Origin: Methylobacterium terricola
GTDB lineage: Bacteria; Pseudomonadota; Alphaproteobacteria; Rhizobiales; Beijerinckiaceae
Direction: 5' to 3'
Assembly: GCF_006151805.1 (NCBI RefSeq)
Contig: NZ_VDDA01000011.1
Location: 1-64,000 of the forward strand
Length of the DNA: 64,000 nucleotides
Of this stretch, positions 59,148 through 64,000 are shown one piece after another. The stretch's first letter is position 1. Every line of letters begins with the position of its first letter. A model generated the notes under the pieces. The model worked only from the letters and a program-made list of their open reading frames with translations. It did no database searches and was not told where the DNA came from. Both the position numbers and the translations under genes were made by a program.

Positions 59148-60233
59148 ATGGTGAAGCTCGAGGACGGGATTCAATCGGCGGAGAGCATCGCAGGCCTCGC
59201 CGCCGCCGGGGTGATCCGGCCCGCGGCCGCGTTCGCGGACGACCAGATCCAGCCGGCGAGCCTCGACCTGCGCCTCGGCGCCCGGGCCTGGCGGGTGCGG
59301 GCGAGCTTCCTGCCCGGCCGCACCCGCGATGTCGCCGCCTGCCTCGACAAGCTGAAGCTGCACGAGATCGACCTGCGCCAGGGCGCGGTGCTGGAAACCG
59401 GCTGCGTCTACATCGCCGAATTGCAGGAGGGGCTGGCCCTGCCGCCGGACCTCGCGGCGAGCGCGAACCCGAAGAGCTCGACCGGGCGGATCGACGTGTT
59501 CACCCGCGTCATCACCGATCAGGCGCGGGAATTCGACATGGTCGAGGCCGGCTATGCCGGTCCGCTCTTCGCCGAGATCTCGCCCCGCACCTTCCCGGTC
59601 CTGGTGCGCACCGGCTCGCGCCTGTCGCAGCTGCGCTTCCGCCGTGGCGCGGTGCGGCTCGACGATGCGGCGCTGGCGCGCCTGCACGCGGCCTCGCCGC
59701 TGGTCGATGCCGCCGATCCCTCGTTCCAGGGCGGCGTCGCCGTCTCGGTGGATCTCTCGGGCTTCGACGGGCTGATCGGCTACCGCGCCAAGCGCCATAC
59801 CGGCCTCGTCGATGTCGACCGTCCCCGCTCCTATCCGGTGGCCGAGTTCTGGGAGCCCCTGCGGGCCGACGGCTCCGGCACGCTGATCCTCGATCCGGGC
59901 CAGTTCTACATCCTGGCCTCGAAGGAGGCGGTGCAGGTGCCGCCGGACTTCGCCGCCGAGATGGTGCCGTTCGATCCCCTGGTCGGGGAGTTCCGGGTCC
60001 ACTACGCCGGATTCTTCGATCCGGGCTTCGGCCATGCCGAGGCCGGCGGCAGCGGCGCCCGGGCGGTGCTCGAGGTACGCTCCCGCGACGTGCCGTTCAT
60101 GCTGGAGGACGGCCAGATCGTCGGCCGCCTCGTCTACGAGCGCATGGCCCGGCGCCCGGCCGCCCTCTACGGCAGCGCCGCCGGCTCGAACTACCAGGCG
60201 CAAGGGCTGAAGCTGTCGAAGCACTTCGTCTGA
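59148..60233 (+). CDS. dcd: 2'-deoxycytidine 5'-triphosphate deaminase, duplicated-domain form
   Basis: 361 residues, about twice a normal Dcd. First half: DDQIQPASLDLRLGARAWRV, ANPKSSTGRIDVFTRVITDQ, GPLFAEISPRTFPVLVRTGS, RLSQLRFRRG. Second half: ILDPGQFYILASKEAVQVPP, GEFRVHYAGFFDPGFG and PFMLEDGQIVGRLVYERMA. This long alphaproteobacterial form folds a dUTPase-like trimer as two fused units. It makes dUTP from dCTP for dTMP synthesis. Confidence 0.93.
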   Translation: MVKLEDGIQSAESIAGLAAAGVIRPAAAFADDQIQPASLDLRLGARAWRVRASFLPGRTRDVAACLDKLKLHEIDLRQGAVLETGCVYIAELQEGLALPPDLAASANPKSSTGRIDVFTRVITDQAREFDMVEAGYAGPLFAEISPRTFPVLVRTGSRLSQLRFRRGAVRLDDAALARLHAASPLVDAADPSFQGGVAVSVDLSGFDGLIGYRAKRHTGLVDVDRPRSYPVAEFWEPLRADGSGTLILDPGQFYILASKEAVQVPPDFAAEMVPFDPLVGEFRVHYAGFFDPGFGHAEAGGSGARAVLEVRSRDVPFMLEDGQIVGRLVYERMARRPAALYGSAAGSNYQAQGLKLSKHFV

Positions 60234-60264
60234 CGGAAGCCGCCTCCGGCGGCGAGGCGGGCTT

Positions 60265-60984
60265 TCAGCCCGCCGCCGCCTCGTCGAGCAGCCACACCGT
60301 CTCGCCCCGGGCCTTCGCATGGCCCGACGGCAGGTCCTCGCCAGCCGCGAGGCGGGCGAGCGGCGCCCGCTTGCCCGCGCCGGTGACCAGGAACAGGATC
60401 AGCGGCGTGGAGCCGAGGGCCGGCAGGGTCAGGCTGACCCGTGGCACGAAGGGCGCGAGGCCCGCTTCGGGCACCGCCACCACCCAGGCGTCGCGCTCGT
60501 TTGCCTCGGGCTTGCCCGGGAACAGCGAGGCGGTGTGGCCGTCCTCGCCGAGGCCGAGGAGCACGAGGTCGAAGAGCGGCCGGGCAGGGTCGAGGGCGTC
60601 GGCGCCGTACCAGGTCCGCAAGGTCGCCGCGTAGGCGTCGGCGGCGGCCTGCGCCGGGCGGTCGGTCGGGATCGGGTGCAGCTGGCCGTCCGGCACCCGA
60701 TCCCCGAATGCCTCCTCGGCCAGGCGCCGGTTGCTGCCGGCCTCCGCATCGTCGCCGACCCGCTCGTCGCCGAAGAACCAATGCAGTCGGTCCCAGGGCA
60801 GCGCATCGCGAAACTCCGGCCCGGCGAGGAGCCGGTAGAGCAGCTTCGGGGTCGAGCCGCCCGACAGGCAGATCCCGACCCGATCCTGCGTCGCCGCTGC
60901 GACCGCGACCAGCCGCTCCGCCGCCGCGCGGGCGACGGCGTCGGAATCGGGCAGAACCTCGTGGCCCGCAGGGAGGGCGGTCAT
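60265..60984 (-). CDS. pgl: 6-phosphogluconolactonase
   Basis: 239 residues. GICLSGGSTPKLLYRLLAGP, LPWDRLHWFFGDERVGDDAE, HPIPTDRPAQAAADAYAATL and LVLLGLGEDGHTASLFPGKP are the family blocks. Hydrolyses 6-phosphogluconolactone in the oxidative pentose-phosphate pathway. Its ATG overlaps the zwf stop by four bases. Confidence 0.95.
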   Translation of the reverse strand: MTALPAGHEVLPDSDAVARAAAERLVAVAAATQDRVGICLSGGSTPKLLYRLLAGPEFRDALPWDRLHWFFGDERVGDDAEAGSNRRLAEEAFGDRVPDGQLHPIPTDRPAQAAADAYAATLRTWYGADALDPARPLFDLVLLGLGEDGHTASLFPGKPEANERDAWVVAVPEAGLAPFVPRVSLTLPALGSTPLILFLVTGAGKRAPLARLAAGEDLPSGHAKARGETVWLLDEAAAG

Positions 60985-62513
60985 GGCTGATGCTCCAGCG
61001 AGCGCCAGGCGCGCCCATCCCGGGTCAACAGTTCATCCGCTTCCTTCGGTCCGGCGCTGCCGGCCCCGTAGGGGATGGTCGTGAGGTCGCCCTTGTCGGC
61101 GGCGTCGAGGATCGGCTGGACGATGCGCCAGCCGGCCTCGATCATGTCGGCGCGCTGGAACAGGGTCGGGTCGCCGATCATCGCGTCGTAGATCAGGGTC
61201 TCGTAGCCGGTGCTCGGCTCGGTCTTGAAGTAGTCCTTGTAGCAGAACCGCATGTCGACGCTGCCGAGCCGCACCGCCGGGCCCGGGACCTTGGCGCCGA
61301 ATTGCAGCGAGATGCCCTCGTCGGGCTGGAGTTGCAGCACCAGCCAGTTCGGCACGTCCTCGCGCACGTTGGTGCCCTTGAACAGCGACAGCGGCGCCTG
61401 CTTGAAGCGGATCGCGATCTCGGTGTCGCGCCGGGTCATCGCCTTGCCGGTGCGCAGGTAGAACGGCACCCCCGCCCAGCGCCAGTTGTCGATGCCGAGC
61501 TTCAGGGCCACGAAGGTCTCGGTGTCGCTGTCGCCCGCGACCTCCGGCTCCTCGCGGTAATCCTTCACCGCCTTGCCCTGGACCTCACCCGCCGTGTAGC
61601 GGCCGCGCACCGCATCCTCGGGCCTGGCGGAGGGGGTGGCGAGCAGCACCTCCTCCTTCTTGTCGCGGACGGCCTCGGCCTCGAACGAGATCGGCGGCTC
61701 CATCGCCACCAGGGTGTAGAGCTGGAACAGGTGGTTCGGCACCATATCGCGGAGCGCGCCGGTGGCCTCGTAGAACTTGCCACGGCCCTCGACGCCCACG
61801 GTCTCGGCGACGGTGATCTGGACGTGGTCGATGTGATCGCGGTTCCACAAAGGCTCGAACAGGCCGTTGCCGAACCGGAACGCCATGATGTTCTGCACCG
61901 TCTCCTTGCCGAGGAAGTGGTCGATGCGGAAGATCTGGTCCTCGGACAGGACCTTCAGGATGTCGGCATCGAGCTGTTCCGCCGAGGGCAGGTCGTGGCC
62001 GAACGGCTTCTCGATGATCACCCGGCGCCAGCGATCCTCGCCCTCCTCGGTCAGCCCAGCCTCGCCGAGCCTCGCGATGGTCGGCCCGAACAGGCTGGCG
62101 GCGACCGCGAGGTAGAACAGCACGTTGCCGCCGTTCTCCTGGCCCGAGACCTCGGCGATCGTGCCCTTCAGCTCCTCGAAGGAGGCCGAATCCGACAGGT
62201 CGCCCGAGCGGTAGTGCACCCGCCCGACGAGATCGCTCCACACCCCCTCGTCGAACGCGCCGCCGCCGGCCTCGCCGCCCTTGGCGGTGATGAAGCCGCG
62301 CACGGTCTCGCTCAGCTCGGAGCGGAACTCCTCCGACGACATCTCCGAGCGGCTGACGCCGATCACGGAGAAGTCCTCCGGCAAGAGGCCCCAGCGGCCG
62401 AGATTGTAGAGCGCCGGCATCAGCAGCCGGTGGGTGAGGTCGCCGGTCGCCCCGAAGATCACCAGGGTGCAGGCGGGAGGGGGCGCGGCCCCCTCGGCCA
62501 TGGAACTCGTCAT
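60981..62513 (-). CDS. zwf: Glucose-6-phosphate 1-dehydrogenase
   Basis: 510 residues from the ATG at 62513. N-terminal nucleotide motif LVIFGATGDLTHRLLMPALY, EKPFGHDL, substrate motif RIDHFLGKETVQNIMAFRFG and VRDVVPNHLFQL-like block (here LRDMVPNHLFQLYTLVAMEP). It oxidises glucose-6-phosphate with NADP+. Overlaps gnd upstream and pgl downstream by four bases each, so the enzymes are made in step. Confidence 0.97.
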   Translation of the reverse strand: MTSSMAEGAAPPPACTLVIFGATGDLTHRLLMPALYNLGRWGLLPEDFSVIGVSRSEMSSEEFRSELSETVRGFITAKGGEAGGGAFDEGVWSDLVGRVHYRSGDLSDSASFEELKGTIAEVSGQENGGNVLFYLAVAASLFGPTIARLGEAGLTEEGEDRWRRVIIEKPFGHDLPSAEQLDADILKVLSEDQIFRIDHFLGKETVQNIMAFRFGNGLFEPLWNRDHIDHVQITVAETVGVEGRGKFYEATGALRDMVPNHLFQLYTLVAMEPPISFEAEAVRDKKEEVLLATPSARPEDAVRGRYTAGEVQGKAVKDYREEPEVAGDSDTETFVALKLGIDNWRWAGVPFYLRTGKAMTRRDTEIAIRFKQAPLSLFKGTNVREDVPNWLVLQLQPDEGISLQFGAKVPGPAVRLGSVDMRFCYKDYFKTEPSTGYETLIYDAMIGDPTLFQRADMIEAGWRIVQPILDAADKGDLTTIPYGAGSAGPKEADELLTRDGRAWRSLEHQP

Positions 62514-63484
62514 TTCGGCTCCTGGTGGCCGCCGAAGCCCTTGCGCATCGCCGAGAGCAGCTTGTCGGCGTAGGTCGCACCCTGGCGCGAGCGGAAGCGG
62601 GCGTAGAGCGCGGCGGACAGAACGTGGGCCGGCACTGCCTCCTCGATCGCGGCGTTCAGGGTCCAGCGGCCCTCGCCGGAATCGGCGACGTGGCCCGAGA
62701 AGGCATCGAGGTTCTCGTCGCCGGCGAGCGCGGTCGCGGTGAGGTCGAGGAGCCAGGACGAGACCACGCTGCCCCGGCGCCACACCTCGGCGATGTCGCC
62801 GATATTCAGGTCGAAGCGCTGCGCCTCCGGCAGCTCGGTCGAGTTGGCGTGCCTGAGGATGTCGAAGCCCTCGGCATAGGCCTGCATCAGGCCGTACTCG
62901 ATGCCGTTATGGATCATCTTGACGAAGTGGCCGGCGCCGCTCGGGCCGGCATGGATGTAGCCGTGCTCGGCGCGGGGGTCGCGGCCGTCGCGGCCCGGCG
63001 TGCGCTCCACCTCGCCGAGGCCCGGCGCCAGGGTCGAGAAGATCGGGTCGAGCCGGTCGACCGCCGCCTTGTGGCCGCCGATCATCATGCAATAGCCGCG
63101 CTCCAGACCCCAGACGCCGCCGGAGGTGCCGACATCGACGTAGTGCAGGCCCTTCTCGTCGAGCTCGGCGGCGCGGCGGATGTCGTCCTTGTAGAACGAG
63201 TTGCCGCCGTCGATGATCACGTCGTCGGGCTGCATCAGGCCGGCGATCTTCATCACCGTGACCTCGGTCGGGTCGCCGGCCGGCAGCATCACCCAGGCGG
63301 TGCGCGGCACGTCGAGCTTCGCGACGAAATCCTCGAGGCTGTCGGCGCCGACCGCCCCCTCCTGCACCAGGGCCGCCACGGCCTTGGGATCCTGGTCGAA
63401 CACGACGGCCGTGTGCCCGTTGCGCAGCAGCCGGCGGACGATGTTGCCGCCCATCCGACCGAGACCGACCATGCCGAGTTGCAT
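62510..63484 (-). CDS. gnd: 6-phosphogluconate dehydrogenase, short form
   Basis: 324 residues, shorter than the 470-residue form, as in the GndA/YqeC-type group. MQLGMVGLGRMGGNIVRRLL, then FDQDPKAV with Asp at the cofactor position, which suggests NAD preference. IDGGNSFYKDDIRRAAEL, DVGTSGGVWGLERGYCMMIG and the catalytic GAGHFVKMIHNGIEYGLMQA complete it. It decarboxylates 6-phosphogluconate to ribulose-5-phosphate. Between the isomerase and zwf genes. Confidence 0.94.
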   Translation of the reverse strand: MQLGMVGLGRMGGNIVRRLLRNGHTAVVFDQDPKAVAALVQEGAVGADSLEDFVAKLDVPRTAWVMLPAGDPTEVTVMKIAGLMQPDDVIIDGGNSFYKDDIRRAAELDEKGLHYVDVGTSGGVWGLERGYCMMIGGHKAAVDRLDPIFSTLAPGLGEVERTPGRDGRDPRAEHGYIHAGPSGAGHFVKMIHNGIEYGLMQAYAEGFDILRHANSTELPEAQRFDLNIGDIAEVWRRGSVVSSWLLDLTATALAGDENLDAFSGHVADSGEGRWTLNAAIEEAVPAHVLSAALYARFRSRQGATYADKLLSAMRKGFGGHQEPK

Positions 63485-63599
63485 CGCGTCACTCCTCGCC
63501 GGCGAGGCCGGGGCCGGCGGCCCGTGGGCGTCGAGCCCTGTCTCGTCACTGGTCCGGTCCCCCGTTTCCGGATGGGAGAGGGGGGACCGGACAATTGCC

Positions 63600-64000
63600 C
63601 TAACTAAGCGCCGACTTCAGCCGGTCGAGCCCCTTCGCCACATCGCCCTTGATGTGGACGCGCAGGGCCCGGCGGCCGCGCTCGGAGAGCACGCCGAAAT
63701 CGCCCCGCGCCTGGGCGGCGATCACCGTGGCGAAGCCGAGGCTCCGACCCGGGATGGCGAGATCGGGCGCCTCCGAGGTGATCTGCAGGAAGACGCCGCT
63801 GTCGGGCCCGCCCTTGTAGGCCTGGCCGGTCGAGTGCAGGAAGCGCGGCCCGAACTCGGCGCAGGTCGCGACGTGCTTGGCCTCGCGCAGCGCCACCCGG
63901 GCCTCCTGGAGCGGCTTCAGATGCTCCGGGTTGCGGGTGACGTAGGCGAGAAGGGCGACGTAGTCGCCCGGACCCACCCGCGCGATCTGCGCCTTGATCC
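63600..64000 (-). CDS. C-terminus of transaldolase/glucose-6-phosphate isomerase fusion (partial)
   Basis: The last 133 codons of a gene that continues past the right edge; the frame is open to the window end (IKAQIARVGPGDYVALLAYV). CAEFGPRFLHSTGQAYKGGP, DSGVFLQITSEAPDLAIPG and SLGFATVIAAQARGDFGVLS match the isomerase-like end of the alphaproteobacterial Tal-Pgi fusion. I cannot see the transaldolase part. It heads the gnd-zwf-pgl cluster. Confidence 0.85.
   Translation of the reverse strand, partial: IKAQIARVGPGDYVALLAYVTRNPEHLKPLQEARVALREAKHVATCAEFGPRFLHSTGQAYKGGPDSGVFLQITSEAPDLAIPGRSLGFATVIAAQARGDFGVLSERGRRALRVHIKGDVAKGLDRLKSALS

Noticed and set aside
1..64000. CRISPR array or rRNA operon
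   Set aside because: No regularly spaced direct repeats and no rRNA-like sequence were seen on reading through the window.

Overview
The window is high-GC DNA with alphaproteobacterial gene content and order (argD-argF-hslO; a transaldolase/isomerase-gnd-zwf-pgl cluster; a permuted ATP-grasp/alpha-E/transglutaminase/Anbu cluster; DUF6894- and PRC-barrel-type proteins). Codon use and small-protein families suggest Hyphomicrobiales, most likely a Methylobacterium-like bacterium. This is inferred from gene content only; no rRNA is present.

Positions 1-12243 are accessory. The left edge cuts an IS630-type transposase. Next come an MHYT/GGDEF/EAL signalling gene split by a one-base shift in a G7 tract, a truncated SRAP peptidase gene, an old-yellow-enzyme oxidoreductase, a periplasmic amide-type binding protein, and many small or unrecognised genes. 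Among these are a three-frame operon with signs of decay (7544-9160), an AT-rich gene behind a ribbon-helix-helix regulator (9817-10725), and a chain of overlapping small ORFs (10797-12163). The region ends at the 3' end of tRNA-Leu(TAA) (12244-12329), a classic integration position, so a genomic island is plausible although no integrase is visible.

From 12409 onward the DNA is dense chromosomal backbone: FAD monooxygenase, zinc-finger protein, map, radC, then the four-gene Anbu cluster (16368-20713). Its transglutaminase-like member has Gly where the catalytic Cys is expected. A compact XRE-regulated stress or catabolic module follows (22306-24682), then a proteostasis set (Trm112-like, LON-domain, thioredoxin-TPR), an MFS exporter with a divergent TetR regulator and palindromic operator, a degenerate CYTH-domain protein, dctA with a ROK sugar kinase, an Lrp regulator, AraC/YoaK genes and a large ADP-forming acyl-CoA synthetase-acetyltransferase fusion.

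Positions 40256-44634 form a quinate/shikimate catabolic module: a dehydroshikimate dehydratase fused to a dioxygenase-like domain, divergent from a shikimate dehydrogenase and an MHS transporter, with a strong promoter that contains an operator-like palindrome. A subtilase autotransporter follows. The right third is housekeeping: MBL hydrolase, GDPD, RidA, arginine biosynthesis (argD, argF, argE), Hsp33, apaG, dCTP deaminase, and the pentose-phosphate operon whose first gene runs off the right edge.

Noncoding structure includes three related ~150-bp imperfect palindromes between genes, a 167-bp nested palindrome at 40057-40223, several clear terminators and four operator candidates.
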